A stretch of 64,000 nucleotides of DNA from the NCBI GenBank assembly GCA_000759755.1, contig BBMW01000015.1, positions 124,001 through 188,000 on the forward strand, written 5' to 3'. Within the stretch, counting starts at the first letter, position 1. Each line of letters starts with the position of its first letter. The position numbers and the translations under genes were made by a program. This DNA is from Citrobacter werkmanii NBRC 105721 (GTDB lineage Bacteria; Pseudomonadota; Gammaproteobacteria; Enterobacterales; Enterobacteriaceae). Positions 14,588 through 24,250 of this stretch are shown here, piece by piece. Under the pieces are notes generated by a model. The model did no database searches, was not told the DNA's origin, and saw nothing but the letters and a program-made list of their open reading frames with translations.

Positions 14588-16340
14588 CTGTTGCCTCGCC
14601 TTGATTATTCACAAATTCACTTTTATCGCTCGTTGCCAGCGCATCCGGCTCGATGTTCATGGTGCGCAATACGCCGCCCATGATGGCACCGAAGACCGGC
14701 GCGGAAACGGCGCCACCGTAGTATTTACCCGCCTGCGGATCGTTGATAACAACAACCAGCGCGAAGCGCGGCTGACTCGCAGGCGCAACGCCTGCGGTAT
14801 AAGCAATGTATTTGTTGATGTAGCGACCATCCGGCCCTACTTTTTTCGCCGTACCGGTTTTGATAGCGATGCGATAGCCTTTAATCGCCGCCTTCACGCC
14901 GCCGCCACCGGGCAGCGCCACGCTTTCCATCATGTGCACCACGGTACGAACGGTCGCTTCCGGGAAAATACGTTCGCCCGGTACAGGAGGGTCAACTTTG
15001 GTAATCGACAGCGGGCGATAAACGCCATAGCTGCCGATCGTTGCGTAGACTCGCGCTAACTGTAACGGGGTTACCATTAGCCCATAGCCGAAAGAGAAGG
15101 TGGCCCTCTCTATGTCAGACCACCGTTGTTTTTGAGGATATAAGCCACTGCGTTCTCCGACCAACCCCAAATTGGTCGCTTTTCCCAGCCCAAAACGTGA
15201 GTAAGTATCTACTAACGCTGAGGACGGCATCGCTAACGCCAGCTTAGAAACACCGACGTTACTCGACTTCTGCAAAACCCCGGTAAGGGTCAATTCGCTA
15301 TAACGCGCCACGTCTTTGATTTCGTGGCCATTAATTCGGTAAGGAATCGTATTAAGTACGGTATTTTCGCGTACCACTCCACGCTGCAGCGCCGTCATTA
15401 CCACCATTGGTTTGACGGTAGAACCCGGTTCAAACACGTCGGTAATGGTACGGTTACGCATGACATCTTTTTGCGTACCGGAGAGATTATTGGGGTTGTA
15501 GGACGGGCTGTTGGCCATCGCCAGCACTTCACCGGTGTTGACATCCACCAGCACGGCGCTGCCGGATTCCGCTTTGTTGAACGCGACGGCATTATTCAGT
15601 TCACGGTAGACCAGCGCCTGTAAACGCTCATCAATACTCAGCGCGAGGTTATGCGCCGCCTGGCTGTCAGTAGAGGAAATATCTTCAATTACGCGACCAT
15701 AGCGGTCTTTACGCACGATACGTTCGCCCGGCTGTCCGGTGAGCCACTTATCGAAGCTCTTCTCAACGCCTTCAATCCCCTGGCTGTCAACGTTAGTAAA
15801 GCCAATGAGGTGAGCGGTCACTTCTCCGGAAGGATAGTAACGACGGGATTCTTCACGCAGGTGAATACCCGGCAGCTTGAGTTTTTTGATGTAGTCGGCC
15901 ATGTCAGGGTTAACCTGACGCGCCAGATAGATAAAGCGTCCTTTCGGGTTGGCGTTAATGCGGGAAGCCAGCTGGTCGAGCGGTAGATTCAGCGCAGTCG
16001 ACAGCGCTCTCCAGCGTTCACCAACGCTCACGCCGCCTGCGTCATGCACCTCTTTCGGGTCGGCCCAAATCGCTTTCACCGGAACGCTCACCGCCAGCGG
16101 ACGACCGGAACGGTCGGTAATCATCCCGCGCGATGTGGAGACTTCCTGGACGCGCAGGGAACGCATGTCACCCTGACGCACCAGCATATCCGGCGCAATG
16201 ATTTGCAGCCAGGCAACGCGCCCCAGCAGGAAACCTAATGCCAGCAAAATACAGCCGCACAGTAACGCAAAACGCCAACTGACAAAGTTGGCTTGTTCTT
16301 CCTGGCGTTTTGGTTTGTGCGTTTTTGCCGCTGCTTTCAT
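14574..16340 (-). CDS. ftsI: Septal transpeptidase FtsI (PBP3)
   Basis: FtsI is the class B penicillin-binding protein that cross-links septal peptidoglycan next to FtsW. The 588-residue product has a short cytoplasmic tail and one membrane segment at about 25-45 ([17 protein letters not shown]). The transpeptidase motifs are all present: the active serine in STVKP near 307, SSN near 359, and KTGTAKK near 494. The sequence after the Pro near 333 reads [12 protein letters not shown], the unduplicated form, so the four-residue YRIN/YRIK insertion linked to reduced beta-lactam susceptibility in E. coli is absent. The C-terminal tail matches the part that the Prc protease trims in E. coli. Confidence 0.98.
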   Translation of the reverse strand: MKAAAKTHKPKRQEEQANFVSWRFALLCGCILLALGFLLGRVAWLQIIAPDMLVRQGDMRSLRVQEVSTSRGMITDRSGRPLAVSVPVKAIWADPKEVHDAGGVSVGERWRALSTALNLPLDQLASRINANPKGRFIYLARQVNPDMADYIKKLKLPGIHLREESRRYYPSGEVTAHLIGFTNVDSQGIEGVEKSFDKWLTGQPGERIVRKDRYGRVIEDISSTDSQAAHNLALSIDERLQALVYRELNNAVAFNKAESGSAVLVDVNTGEVLAMANSPSYNPNNLSGTQKDVMRNRTITDVFEPGSTVKPMVVMTALQRGVVRENTVLNTIPYRINGHEIKDVARYSELTLTGVLQKSSNVGVSKLALAMPSSALVDTYSRFGLGKATNLGLVGERSGLYPQKQRWSDIERATFSFGYGLMVTPLQLARVYATIGSYGVYRPLSITKVDPPVPGERIFPEATVRTVVHMMESVALPGGGGVKAAIKGYRIAIKTGTAKKVGPDGRYINKYIAYTAGVAPASQPRFALVVVINDPQAGKYYGGAVSAPVFGAIMGGVLRTMNIEPDALATSDKSEFVNNQGEATGGRS

Positions 16341-16355
16341 GCGTCGCGTTTATCC

Positions 16356-16721
16356 TTATTTTTGTACTACGATATTTTCTTGTGAGGGATCAACATGCTG
16401 CATTTGCAGCTTTTCCGTTGCGATCCGTTCAACACGGCTATGGTCGCCGAGCGCGTTCTCCTCAAGGATCAAGTTGCGCCATTCGATATCCAGCGCATCT
16501 CGCTCCAGAACCAGTTGCTCACGCTGCGCGGTCAGTAACCGCGTATGGTGGGCTGTTGTCACGACGGTAACCGCCGTCAAAATAATGCAAATGAACAGGC
16601 AGAGTGGCAGCTTCCCATACCGCAAAAGATCGTCACCGATCACGCCAGGCAAGGCATGGCGCTCGTTGCTTCCTATCGATCCTTTAACTTTGCTGAGGGC
16701 TTCTGTCACTCTGCTGATCAT
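16356..16721 (-). CDS. ftsL: Cell division protein FtsL
   Basis: FtsL is a small bitopic protein of the FtsQLB complex that passes the activation signal to FtsWI. The 121 residues match E. coli. A charged cytoplasmic part of about 37 residues is followed by one membrane segment ([21 protein letters not shown], about 37-57). A periplasmic leucine-zipper-like coiled coil ([27 protein letters not shown]) comes next. It overlaps rsmH by 4 bases and precedes ftsI by 15 bp. Confidence 0.96.
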   Translation of the reverse strand: MISRVTEALSKVKGSIGSNERHALPGVIGDDLLRYGKLPLCLFICIILTAVTVVTTAHHTRLLTAQREQLVLERDALDIEWRNLILEENALGDHSRVERIATEKLQMQHVDPSQENIVVQK

Positions 16722-17659
16722 GCGTTCGTCCTCTCTGCAATACGCAGAACTGAACTACGGGCACGAGGATTTTCAGCTACCTCTTCTTCACCCGGCATCA
16801 TCTTGCCTAGTGCTCTTAACTCACGGCCGCCCAGCTTTTTGATCTGCGCTTCCGTCATCGGTATTCCAGCCGGAACCTGAGGACCACGGCTTTGTTCGCG
16901 CATAAAGCGTTTCACAATGCGGTCTTCAAGCGAATGGAAACTGATAATCGAAAGGCGACCACCTGGTGCCAGCACGCTGAGCGAGCTTTTTAGCGCCTGC
17001 TCTATCTCCTCCAGTTCACTGTTCACCCAGATGCGCACCGCCTGGAAGGTACGGGTCGCGGGATGTTTGAATTTGTCTTTCACCGGCATTGCCGCCGCAA
17101 TCACTTCCGCCAGCTCTTTGGTGCGGGTCATCGGTTCGATGCGATTGCGCTCTACGATGGCGCGAGCAATGCGTTTACCAAAGCGCTCCTCGCCAAAGGT
17201 TTTAATCACCCAGGCAATGTCCGCTTCATCAGCGGTTTGCAGCCATTCGGCCGCGGACTGACCGCGTGTTGGATCCATACGCATATCCAACGGACCATCA
17301 CGCATAAACGAAAAACCGCGCTCCGCGTCATCAAGCTGCGGTGAAGACACGCCAAGATCGAGGAGAATCCCGTCGATCTTACCGGTAAGCCCACGCTCGG
17401 CGACATAGTCAGCCAGCGCAGAGAAAGGTCCATGGACGATGGAGAAACGGGGATCGGTAATCGTCTGTGCAACGGCAATAGCCTGCGGATCGCGATCGAT
17501 AGCCAGTAAACGTCCCTCTTCGCCAAGCTGGGAGAGGATCAGACGTGAATGACCACCGCGACCAAATGTCCCGTCTATGTAGATGCCGTCTGGACGAATA
17601 TTCAGGCCGTTGACGGCCTCATCCAGCAACACCGTTGTATGTTTATAATTTTCCATCAT
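16718..17659 (-). CDS. rsmH: 16S rRNA m4C1402 methyltransferase
   Basis: RsmH (MraW) N4-methylates cytidine 1402 of 16S rRNA, in the ribosomal P site, using S-adenosylmethionine. The frame is open further upstream, to 17788, but I chose the ATG at 17659. The protein then starts [16 protein letters not shown] and has the family length of 313 residues. The longer reading would also run into mraZ. The SAM-binding motif is [12 protein letters not shown], followed by [14 protein letters not shown] and [12 protein letters not shown]. The gene starts one base after the mraZ stop. Confidence 0.97.
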   Translation of the reverse strand: MMENYKHTTVLLDEAVNGLNIRPDGIYIDGTFGRGGHSRLILSQLGEEGRLLAIDRDPQAIAVAQTITDPRFSIVHGPFSALADYVAERGLTGKIDGILLDLGVSSPQLDDAERGFSFMRDGPLDMRMDPTRGQSAAEWLQTADEADIAWVIKTFGEERFGKRIARAIVERNRIEPMTRTKELAEVIAAAMPVKDKFKHPATRTFQAVRIWVNSELEEIEQALKSSLSVLAPGGRLSIISFHSLEDRIVKRFMREQSRGPQVPAGIPMTEAQIKKLGGRELRALGKMMPGEEEVAENPRARSSVLRIAERTNA

Positions 17660-17660
17660 T

Positions 17661-18119
17661 TTATAGAGACAAATCCTGCAATCGTTCCGACAGCGCGCCG
17701 GTAACAGACTGCTCAGCGTCGATATCTTCCTTGACCTGTTGATACCAGGTCGTTTCATCCCACAGCTCAAACTTATTGAACTGCCCAACCAGCATCACTT
17801 CTTTCGTTAGCCCCGCATGTTGCCGCAGAATGGGCGCTATCAATAATCGGCCAGCGCTATCCATCTGACATTCGCTGGCATGCCCCAACAACAGGCGCTG
17901 TACGCGACGCTCAACTGGATTCATGCTCGACAGACGCGATAACTTCTGCTCGATAATTTCCCATTCAGGCAGGGGGTACAGCAGCAGGCACGGGTGATGG
18001 ATGTCAATGGTGCAAACCATTTGACCGGTAGCGCACTCGAGCAGTTGATCCCGATAACGGGTGGGCACCGATAAGCGCCCTTTACTGTCGAGATTAACTA
18101 ACGTTGCTCCCCGGAACAT
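17661..18119 (-). CDS. mraZ: Transcriptional regulator MraZ
   Basis: MraZ is a SpoVT/AbrB-fold DNA-binding protein that represses its own operon, the first gene of the dcw cluster. The ATG at 18119 gives [15 protein letters not shown] and the usual 152 residues. It is preceded by a purine-rich GGGGGTGAG at a good distance, while codons further upstream fall in the operator. The two AbrB half domains each carry the D-x-x-x-R signature: DSKGRLSVP near residue 11 and [10 protein letters not shown] near 87. Its binding boxes lie directly upstream (18138-18162). Confidence 0.97.
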   Translation of the reverse strand: MFRGATLVNLDSKGRLSVPTRYRDQLLECATGQMVCTIDIHHPCLLLYPLPEWEIIEQKLSRLSSMNPVERRVQRLLLGHASECQMDSAGRLLIAPILRQHAGLTKEVMLVGQFNKFELWDETTWYQQVKEDIDAEQSVTGALSERLQDLSL

Positions 18120-18137
18120 GCCAGTCTCACCCCCGAT

Positions 18138-18162
18138 TACCACTTTATCCCACAAAATCCCA
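18138..18162 (-). promoter_or_regulatory. MraZ operator: three TGGGA-type boxes at 10-bp spacing
   Basis: On the minus strand the boxes are TGGGA (complement of 18158-18162), TGGGA (18148-18152) and TGGTA (18138-18142), each starting exactly 10 bp apart. This matches the known MraZ recognition pattern of TGGGN direct repeats separated by 5 bp. The third box is degenerate. They lie between the -10 element and the mraZ start, a suitable place for repression. Confidence 0.85.
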
Positions 18163-18170
18163 CTTAAAGG

Positions 18171-18200
18171 AGTTTACGGAGCGGAGGAAAACCTTGTCAA
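18171..18200 (-). promoter_or_regulatory. dcw cluster promoter (Pmra), sigma-70 type
   Basis: The minus strand has a perfect -35 TTGACA (complement of 18195-18200), an 18-bp spacer, and a -10 TAAACT (18171-18176). The predicted start, about 7 bp downstream, lies at the edge of the first MraZ box, and the leader to mraZ is about 45 nt. It should drive mraZ and much of the downstream cluster. Confidence 0.8.
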
Positions 18201-18682
18201 GCAAGTCACGGCGCTAAGCGGAGCAAAAAACACATTGTTTACGGCTAATATCAGCGTTGAACAAATTCCGTACAGCAAACGAAGCAAATTAACGTCATGA
18301 ATATTTGTAAGAAAAAAATCCAACAACTCATGATTGTTTAAAACAACTGAATATCATCCAAAGAAAATATAAAGTGTCAGTTTGCGACGCGAGCGGCATT
18401 TTAGGACAATATGCAGCGAGATAACAGTACCAGTTAATCAGTCTGTATGCCGTGCAGGAGCGAGGTCAGCGTGAGGTTGTCGCCATAGGGCAGCAAAGTG
18501 TTTGTTAATTCGGCAAATCCCCACAAGCATGTAACAAAATAATACAACCGTAACGCATCTTTACGCTTCAATAACCCAAAAATGGCGAGTTGCATTTTTA
18601 ATTCGGCATATTTCAAGAATCAATTTCAGATAATTCTAAAGAATATTCTTAATTATAATGAGGTTATTTCTGAGAATAGAAT
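18201..18682. other. AT-rich spacer upstream of the dcw promoter
   Basis: About 480 bp without a supportable gene between cra and the dcw promoter. Short frames exist (for example 60 codons at 18434-18616) but have no ribosome binding site or recognisable protein. Composition is clearly more AT-rich than the genes around it. I could not assign further promoters or operators. Confidence 0.5.
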
Positions 18683-18724
18683 ATTTGATGACGTCAGAGG
18701 CTTATGCCGTTGACGTCATCAAAT
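18683..18724 (-). terminator. Strong hairpin just after cra (putative terminator)
   Basis: A 14-bp perfect inverted repeat (arms 18683-18696 and 18711-18724) starts 8 bases past the cra stop codon. The loop contains a further GGC/GCC pairing around TTAT. No uninterrupted T-run follows on the minus strand (the next bases are ATTCTATTCTC). It is therefore either a weak intrinsic terminator or a structure that protects the 3' end of the cra message. The core contains TGACGTCA, itself palindromic. Confidence 0.5.
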
Positions 18725-18732
18725 GAGGCAAC

Positions 18733-19737
18733 TTAGTTACGGCTCAGAATACCGCGACGGTACAGATTACGCCGTATACGCGTTAATCCTGGTTTGGGTT
18801 TACGCGGCTCATCCAGACTTGCCAGCACAATCTCCAGCACGCGTTCCGCTACATCACGATGGCGTTGAGCCACCGCAAGAACCGGACACTGCAGGAAGTC
18901 GAGCAGTTCGTGATCGCCAAAAGTCGCTATCGCCAAATCAGACGGCAACTGCCCATCGCGACGCAGGGTCACATCCATCACCCCCTGCAACAGAGCAAAC
19001 GACGTGGTAAACAGCGCCTGAGGCATTGGATGCGTTTCCAGCCATTTATCAAACAGCTGCGCTGCCGCTTCGCGTTCATAGCTGTTGGCGTAGAGGAAAT
19101 GCACCTCACGCGGATCATCTTTCCACGCGGTACGGAAGCCCTGCTCACGCAGGAAGCTGACAGATAATTCAGGGAGCGCGCCCAGATAAAGTACGGTTTC
19201 TGCAGGGAATTTACGTAACTCCTGCGCCAGCATTTCCGCATCATCCTGGTCCGCGCCCACGACGCTGGTGAAATGTTCGCGATCCAGCGCACGGTCCAGC
19301 GCCACAATCGGGAATGAACTGTTTGCCCAGCGCTGATAGAACGGATGTTCTGGCGGCAAGGAAGTCGACACAATGATGGCATCAACCTGGCGCTGTAAAA
19401 GATGCTCAATACAGCGCATTTCGTTATCTGGCTGATCTTCAGAGCAGGCAATCAACAGTTGATACCCGCGCTGACGCGCCTGGCGCTCCAGATAGTTTGC
19501 GATCCGGGTATAGCTTGTGTTTTCAAGATCCGGGATCACCAGCCCGATAGAACGTGTGCGTCCAGCACGCAGCCCGGCCGCCACGGCATTCGGGTGGTAA
19601 TTATGCTCACGCACCACCGCCATGACTTTTTCAACCGTTTTGTCGCTTACGCGATATTGCTTTGCTTTGCCATTAATAACGTAGCTTGCAGTCGTTCGCG
19701 AAACGCCGGCCAACCGAGCGATTTCATCCAGTTTCAC
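18733..19737 (-). CDS. cra: Catabolite repressor/activator Cra (FruR)
   Basis: Cra is a LacI-family regulator that represses glycolytic and activates gluconeogenic genes. Fructose 1-phosphate (and reportedly fructose 1,6-bisphosphate) releases it from DNA. I chose the GTG at 19737, which gives [20 protein letters not shown] and the family length of 334 residues. It has AGGGGC about 6 bp upstream, whereas the ATG at 19785 would add 16 unmatched residues. The helix-turn-helix is at residues about 3-22, the hinge helix region [21 protein letters not shown] near 48-68, then the periplasmic-binding-like ligand domain. It stands alone between ilvH and mraZ, all on the same strand. Confidence 0.97.
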   Translation of the reverse strand: MKLDEIARLAGVSRTTASYVINGKAKQYRVSDKTVEKVMAVVREHNYHPNAVAAGLRAGRTRSIGLVIPDLENTSYTRIANYLERQARQRGYQLLIACSEDQPDNEMRCIEHLLQRQVDAIIVSTSLPPEHPFYQRWANSSFPIVALDRALDREHFTSVVGADQDDAEMLAQELRKFPAETVLYLGALPELSVSFLREQGFRTAWKDDPREVHFLYANSYEREAAAQLFDKWLETHPMPQALFTTSFALLQGVMDVTLRRDGQLPSDLAIATFGDHELLDFLQCPVLAVAQRHRDVAERVLEIVLASLDEPRKPKPGLTRIRRNLYRRGILSRN

Positions 19738-20003
19738 AATTGCCCCTTGCGTAAAATGTACAAACCATAACCTTTGTGATGGCATGGGTTAAGTTTCTTA
19801 ACATCTAAGCGCAGAATAATGACTGCGGCAACCGCTTTTGTCTCTGGTTACTGCTGATTTCGCAAAAAAAAAAGCGCAACAGGAAGCATCAGCGAAAACG
19901 GGTACGTTACCTGTAGGCCGGATAAGGCGTTTACACCGCCATCCGGCATGACCTCCACGAGGATGCCTGATGACGCTGTGCTTGTCAGGCCTACAGTCGA
20001 CTA
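19738..20003. other. cra-ilvH intergenic region
   Basis: Contains the cra upstream region, a run of ten A (19864-19873) flanked by CGC and GCG, and a BIME (listed separately). On the minus strand the T-run would follow ilvH, but I could not find a convincing stem next to it. The true ilvIH terminator is therefore uncertain. No gene is visible. Confidence 0.5.
19912..19996. repeat. BIME (two inverted REP units) between ilvH and cra
   Basis: The block is bounded by the inverted pair TGTAGGCC (19912-19919) and GGCCTACA (19988-19995). It contains the REP signature GCCGGATAAGGCG with its partner CGCCATCCGGC, followed by a degenerate second unit. It lies 8 bp after the ilvH stop codon, a typical position for 3'-end stabilisation of mRNA or gyrase/IHF binding. 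Confidence 0.85.
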
Positions 20004-20495
20004 TTAGCGCATGATTTTATCGCCGCGAGAAAGCCCCACCACGCCGGAACGAGCTACCTCTACAATTTTGGCAACTTCCCGTAATGTTGCCAGGAACGCA
20101 TCCAGCTTATCACTGGTGCCCGCCAACTGTACGGTGTAGATGGACGGCGTGACGTCGATGATTTGCCCGCGGAAAATCTCCGTGTTGCGTTTCACCTCTT
20201 CCCGACCATAGCCGCTGGCCTGAATTTTCACCAACATGATCTCGCGTTCAACATGGGCACCCTGCCCCAGTTCGCTCACGCGCAGAACATCCACCAGTTT
20301 GTGTAGCTGCTTTTCGATCTGCTCCAGGACTTTCTCATCCCCTACCGTCTGAATCGTCATCCGCGACAAGGTTGGATCGTCAGTGGGGGCGACGGTCAGG
20401 CTTTCAATATTGTATCCACGCTGGGCGAAAAGGCCTATCACACGCGACAAGGCACCCGACTCGTTTTCCAGCAATACCGATAATATCCGGCGCAT
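20004..20495 (-). CDS. ilvH: Acetolactate synthase III, regulatory subunit
   Basis: IlvH is the small subunit of the valine-sensitive acetohydroxyacid synthase III, the first common enzyme of branched-chain amino acid synthesis. The ATG at 20495 gives [19 protein letters not shown] and 163 residues, the family size. An upstream in-frame start would run into ilvI. The N-terminal ACT domain keeps Asn11, Gly14 and Ser17, residues known in E. coli to be needed for valine inhibition, so the enzyme should be feedback-sensitive. It starts two bases after the ilvI stop. Confidence 0.97.
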   Translation of the reverse strand: MRRILSVLLENESGALSRVIGLFAQRGYNIESLTVAPTDDPTLSRMTIQTVGDEKVLEQIEKQLHKLVDVLRVSELGQGAHVEREIMLVKIQASGYGREEVKRNTEIFRGQIIDVTPSIYTVQLAGTSDKLDAFLATLREVAKIVEVARSGVVGLSRGDKIMR

Positions 20496-20497
20496 AA

Positions 20498-22222
20498 TCA
20501 GGTCCTCTCCGTTTTGCTTAACCACATTTCATCCATACCGCCCCCACGAATCTGCATCGGGTAGACATGCTCGCTGCCATCAACGGTGACATCGACAAAC
20601 ACCAGACGACGATTGCGCACATGCTCCAGCGCTTCACTCAGTTTGCTTTCCAGTTCTTCTGGATGGTTAATTTGGATACCAATATGCCCATAAGCCTCGG
20701 CAAGGCGCACAAAATCGGGCAGCGACTGCATATAAGATTGTGAGTGACGTCCGGAGTAGATCATGTCCTGCCACTGCTTGACCATGCCGAGATAACGGTT
20801 GTTCAGGTTGAGCACCAGTACCGGCAACTCATATTGCAGCGCCGTAGACAGTTCCTGGATGTTCATCTGAATACTGCCATCCCCGGTAACACACACTACC
20901 GTTTCATCCGGCAGCGCCATTTTCACGCCTAACGCCGCAGGTAATCCAAATCCCATGGTGCCGAGGCCGCCTGAGTTAATCCAACGGCGTGGTTTATCGA
21001 ATGGGTAGTAGAGTGCGGCAAACATCTGATGCTGGCCAACGTCAGAGGTGACATACGCATCCCCTTTCGTCAGACGCCAGATGGTTTCAATCACCGCCTG
21101 TGGCTTAATGCTTTCACTTTGCGTGTCATATTTCAGGCACTGACGGGCGCGCCAGTGTTCAATCTGTTGCCACCAGTCACGGTTATCATCCAGCGGCTGC
21201 TGAGATTTCTCCTGATCCAGCAGTTCGAGCATCTGATCAAGTACCAGACGAGCATCGCCGACAATCGGAATATCCGCAGTGACGGTTTTCGAAATAGAGG
21301 TCGGATCGATGTCGATATGCAGCACGGTCGCATTTGGGCAATATTTTGCCAGGTTATTGGTCGTTCGATCATCAAAGCGCACGCCGACGGCGAAGATCAC
21401 ATCGGAATGATGCATGGTCATGTTTGCTTCGTAAGTTCCATGCATGCCCAGCATCCCAAGCGCCTGCCGATGTGTTGCCGGAAACGCGCCTAACCCCATC
21501 AGCGAGGAAACAACCGGCAGATTAAGTGCTTCAGCGATCTGGCCTAACTGCGCATGGCAGGCGGCATTAACGGCGCCACCACCCACGTACACAACCGGTT
21601 TTTTAGCCGCGACTAACGTCTGCAGAGCGCGTTTTATCTGCCCTTTATGTCCGGTCGTCGTCGGATTATACGAACGCATGCTCACCGACTCCGGCCAGCT
21701 ATAAGGCAGTTTCTTAGCTGGATTCAGAATATCCTTCGGTAAGTCCACCACCACTGGCCCGGGACGACCGCTTGCCGCCAGCCAGAAGGCTTTTTTTAGC
21801 ACCTGTGGGATGTCTTCCGTTTGTTTGACCAGGAAACTGTGCTTCACTACCGGGCGGGATATACCTACCATGTCGCACTCCTGGAAGGCATCGTAGCCAA
21901 TCAGCGACGTTGCGACCTGTCCGGAGAGGATCACCAGCGGAATGGAATCCATGTAAGCCGTTGCGATTCCGGTAATCGCGTTGGTAGCGCCGGGTCCTGA
22001 AGTGACTAATACGACGCCCACCTTCCCCGTAGCGCGCGCAAGGCCATCAGCCATGTGTACCGCAGCCTGCTCATGGCGGACCAGCACATGATCAATACCA
22101 CCGACTGTATGCAGCGCATCATAAATATCGAGGACGGCCCCCCCGGGATAACCGAATACCTGCTTTACACCCTGATCGATGAGCGATCGGACGACCATCT
22201 CGGCTCCAGACAACATCTCCAT
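20498..22222 (-). CDS. ilvI: Acetolactate synthase III, catalytic subunit
   Basis: IlvI is the thiamine-diphosphate- and FAD-dependent catalytic subunit that condenses pyruvate with pyruvate or 2-ketobutyrate. I chose the ATG at 22222 ([18 protein letters not shown], 574 residues) with GTGAGG just upstream; a GTG four codons earlier overlaps that site. The catalytic Glu lies in [17 protein letters not shown], and [15 protein letters not shown] near residue 440 is the ThDP/Mg2+ motif. It forms an operon with ilvH. In E. coli the operon is activated by Lrp and countered by leucine. Confidence 0.97.
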   Translation of the reverse strand: MEMLSGAEMVVRSLIDQGVKQVFGYPGGAVLDIYDALHTVGGIDHVLVRHEQAAVHMADGLARATGKVGVVLVTSGPGATNAITGIATAYMDSIPLVILSGQVATSLIGYDAFQECDMVGISRPVVKHSFLVKQTEDIPQVLKKAFWLAASGRPGPVVVDLPKDILNPAKKLPYSWPESVSMRSYNPTTTGHKGQIKRALQTLVAAKKPVVYVGGGAVNAACHAQLGQIAEALNLPVVSSLMGLGAFPATHRQALGMLGMHGTYEANMTMHHSDVIFAVGVRFDDRTTNNLAKYCPNATVLHIDIDPTSISKTVTADIPIVGDARLVLDQMLELLDQEKSQQPLDDNRDWWQQIEHWRARQCLKYDTQSESIKPQAVIETIWRLTKGDAYVTSDVGQHQMFAALYYPFDKPRRWINSGGLGTMGFGLPAALGVKMALPDETVVCVTGDGSIQMNIQELSTALQYELPVLVLNLNNRYLGMVKQWQDMIYSGRHSQSYMQSLPDFVRLAEAYGHIGIQINHPEELESKLSEALEHVRNRRLVFVDVTVDGSEHVYPMQIRGGGMDEMWLSKTERT

Positions 22223-22490
22223 GGCTTGCCTCACTCTTATAATGAAAAACGGTTTAACAACACATTAACCGCTGACGATGACGCATGGCAATTGACTCCG
22301 CAGGGGTAGCCTCAGAGCAAATAAGAATAAAACGGAGGAAAGCGTCGATTTAATGGAGAATTAAACCAGGATAAGTAAATGATATGATAAATAATCGCTT
22401 AAAAAGGGGTACTTACAGCTATTACTCTATTTTTTTACACTTTTGGCTAAACCTGAAAAGTGGATTTCAGCATAAAATTTCATATACAAA
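22223..22490 (-). promoter_or_regulatory. ilvIH upstream control region
   Basis: This AT-rich gap of about 270 bp lies between the leuO terminator and ilvI. In E. coli and Salmonella the ilvIH promoter and several Lrp sites occupy this interval, and the ilvIH-leuO-leu promoters influence each other. I see no gene, and I could not fix exact promoter or Lrp sites by eye, so the assignment rests on position and established knowledge. Confidence 0.55.
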
Positions 22491-22535
22491 GAAAAAAGCA
22501 GAACAAACAGGTTGCATTAACCGATTTGTTCTGCT
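22491..22535 (-). terminator. Rho-independent terminator of leuO
   Basis: On the minus strand an 11-bp perfect stem (AGCAGAACAAA at 22525-22535 and TTTGTTCTGCT at 22497-22507) is followed by TTTTT within the next few bases (22492-22497). It starts five bases after the leuO stop codon. The stem separates leuO transcription from the ilvIH promoter region. Confidence 0.88.
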
Positions 22536-22540
22536 GAATG

Positions 22541-23488
22541 CTATTGCTTACAGACGGAGACCAACAGCTCTTCCATCCATTGATGTCCTTTATCCCGGCC
22601 AGCAGCTTCATGCCAGGAAAGATAACATGTCCGACTATTCAATTTTAAAGGTAAAGGCAATATCTGAAGTTCTAACGAATCTGCGAACTCTTCTGCCAAC
22701 CAACGTGGCGCAATCGAAACCAGATGCGTTTGCGATACAATATTAAGAACGCTAATTAATGCCATGCCCTGGTAAGCGACGCAAGATTGTTTATCCGGCG
22801 TGTCATACCACGGCTGACTGAAAGATGCGAAGCGGTCCAACGAAACCACCGCGTGCTGCTCATTATAAAGGTCGCTTTCCAATAATGGACCACTAATGCG
22901 CGGATGCTTTTTGCTCGCGACTAATACCATTTCATCATTGAATAACGGAATACTTGAGAATTCTGGACGGCGGAATTCTTCATAGCTAATAACAAACTCA
23001 GTTTCCTGGTAACGCAACTGATGCTCGGTATTTTGATTGAGTGAAGATTTAAATACGACATTAATGTTTGGCGCGACTTGTTCAACCCGATTATAAATCA
23101 ATGATGTCAGGATATTATCTAATGGGCTGCATACGCAAAGATTGAATACACGTTCGCTGCTGGTTGGCTCAAAACCCGATCCAGGCAGCTCGTTTTGCAC
23201 TAATTGCAATGCCTGACGAATGGAACCAAATAGCTGGAAAGCTCTTGCTGTCGGCTGGATCCCACGGCCGTAACGAACAAAAAGCTCATCATTAAACATG
23301 ACCTTCAGGCGCGCTACCGCATTACTGACTGCTGGTTGCGACATTCCTAAGGTATGCGCTGCGCGGGTAATATTCTGTTCCTGCATCACCGCATCAAAAA
23401 CAGTTAAAAGATTAAGGTCAACCATGCGAAGCTGCGGTTTTCCTGGCTCTAAAAGATTGGGTTTATCTATTATTTTTACTTCTGGCAT
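22541..23488 (-). CDS. leuO: LysR-type pleiotropic regulator LeuO
   Basis: LeuO is a LysR-family regulator that antagonises H-NS silencing at many loci and is itself silenced by H-NS. I chose the ATG at 23488 ([14 protein letters not shown], 315 residues), preceded by GGAG nine bases upstream. Upstream in-frame codons read into AT-rich non-coding DNA. The winged helix is at about residues 25-80 ([38 protein letters not shown]), followed by the effector domain. The N-terminal 20 residues differ from E. coli and resemble the Salmonella form. It lies between ilvIH and the divergent leuABCD operon. Confidence 0.96.
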   Translation of the reverse strand: MPEVKIIDKPNLLEPGKPQLRMVDLNLLTVFDAVMQEQNITRAAHTLGMSQPAVSNAVARLKVMFNDELFVRYGRGIQPTARAFQLFGSIRQALQLVQNELPGSGFEPTSSERVFNLCVCSPLDNILTSLIYNRVEQVAPNINVVFKSSLNQNTEHQLRYQETEFVISYEEFRRPEFSSIPLFNDEMVLVASKKHPRISGPLLESDLYNEQHAVVSLDRFASFSQPWYDTPDKQSCVAYQGMALISVLNIVSQTHLVSIAPRWLAEEFADSLELQILPLPLKLNSRTCYLSWHEAAGRDKGHQWMEELLVSVCKQ

Positions 23489-24079
23489 AGTTAACTCCAC
23501 TGTCACTCTAAACTCCCTTTTTCCAGACGGAGTGAAGAAATAACCTCCGTTAATATGATTTACCATGCATATAAAATGAGAAAAAGGAAAAACATTAAAA
23601 TTAGGAAAACATAAAGGTACAAACCTAAATGAACAAAAGAGCAATGCGAGCGCAGTGTGGCAGAGGTCACTGCACGATGATTCATATGTTTAAATTTCAA
23701 AAACAATATAACCATAAGCACGGCGAATACACAATCATACATATTATGAATGTATATTTAAGTTTTAATTAAATGTTTATATTATTAATACATTAAAAGT
23801 TAACATTAATTTATCAATTATGAGCTTTTGCTCTCTTCCTATCTATTCAAAATTAGTATAAAAACAGGTAAATCATACAGATATAAAATCTCAAACAGGT
23901 CAACTACTTCAACCGATGGTTACAGTAAGTGCAAACAAATATGCTTAAATATGTCTAATCATGAAAAACATGTACAAGCATCAGCGGATTAATTTTATAT
24001 ACGGTAAAAAATTCAGCACAATTCGCTTAAGTTTTGCCTAAACTTTCCTCTGCTACAGGGGCATTTACAGAGGATGGGG
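23489..24079. promoter_or_regulatory. AT-rich leuO-leu divergent control region
   Basis: About 590 bp, strongly AT-rich (notably 23560-24010), separate divergent leuO and leuABCD. No gene is supported. In Salmonella and E. coli this region holds the leuO promoter, H-NS nucleation sites and LeuO binding sites. The composition here fits H-NS binding, but exact sites cannot be defined by eye. A hydrophobic 60-codon frame at 23560-23742 is a by-product of the T-rich strand. Confidence 0.6.
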
Positions 24080-24108
24080 TTGACATCGAAGTTCATATCC
24101 AGTACCAC
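24080..24108 (+). promoter_or_regulatory. leuLABCD promoter
   Basis: A perfect -35 TTGACA (24080-24085) is followed after 17 bp by TACCAC (24103-24108), which lines up with the weak -10 of the known E. coli/Salmonella leu promoter. The conserved AAAAGCATATCGCATTCG follows. The transcript then enters the leuL leader. Confidence 0.75.
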
Positions 24109-24142
24109 TAAAAGCATATCGCATTCGCCTGGAGCTTAATTG

Positions 24143-24229
24143 ATGACTTACATTGCTCGTTTCAACGGTCTACTACTACTAAACGCATCTTCGTTGCGCG
24201 GTAGACTGGTGGACGACATTCAGCATTAA
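24143..24229 (+). CDS. leuL: leu operon leader peptide
   Basis: A 28-residue leader, MTYIARFNGLLLLNASSLRG continuing to RLVDDIQH, encoded just upstream of an intrinsic terminator. It contains four consecutive leucine codons, all the rare CTA (24170-24181), at which ribosomes stall when Leu-tRNA is scarce. The stall lets an antiterminator form so that transcription enters leuA. It has the same length as E. coli LeuL and differs mainly near the C-terminus. The Shine-Dalgarno GGAG lies about 8 bp upstream. Confidence 0.93.
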   Translation: MTYIARFNGLLLLNASSLRGRLVDDIQH

Positions 24230-24250
24230 GTCAGCTCCAGTTAAGACAGA

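Noticed and set aside
15300-15420. Possible YRIN/YRIK insertion in PBP3 (beta-lactam resistance)
   Set aside because: The sequence reads [12 protein letters not shown], where one YRIN is normal for wild type; there is no duplication.
17660-17788. 43-residue N-terminal extension of RsmH
   Set aside because: It overlaps mraZ, has no similarity to the family, and the MMENYKHTT start has the expected position.
23560-23742. 60-residue hydrophobic peptide upstream of leuO
   Set aside because: The hydrophobicity follows from the T-rich strand of an AT-rich control region. There is no Shine-Dalgarno, and it lies in the leuO promoter region.
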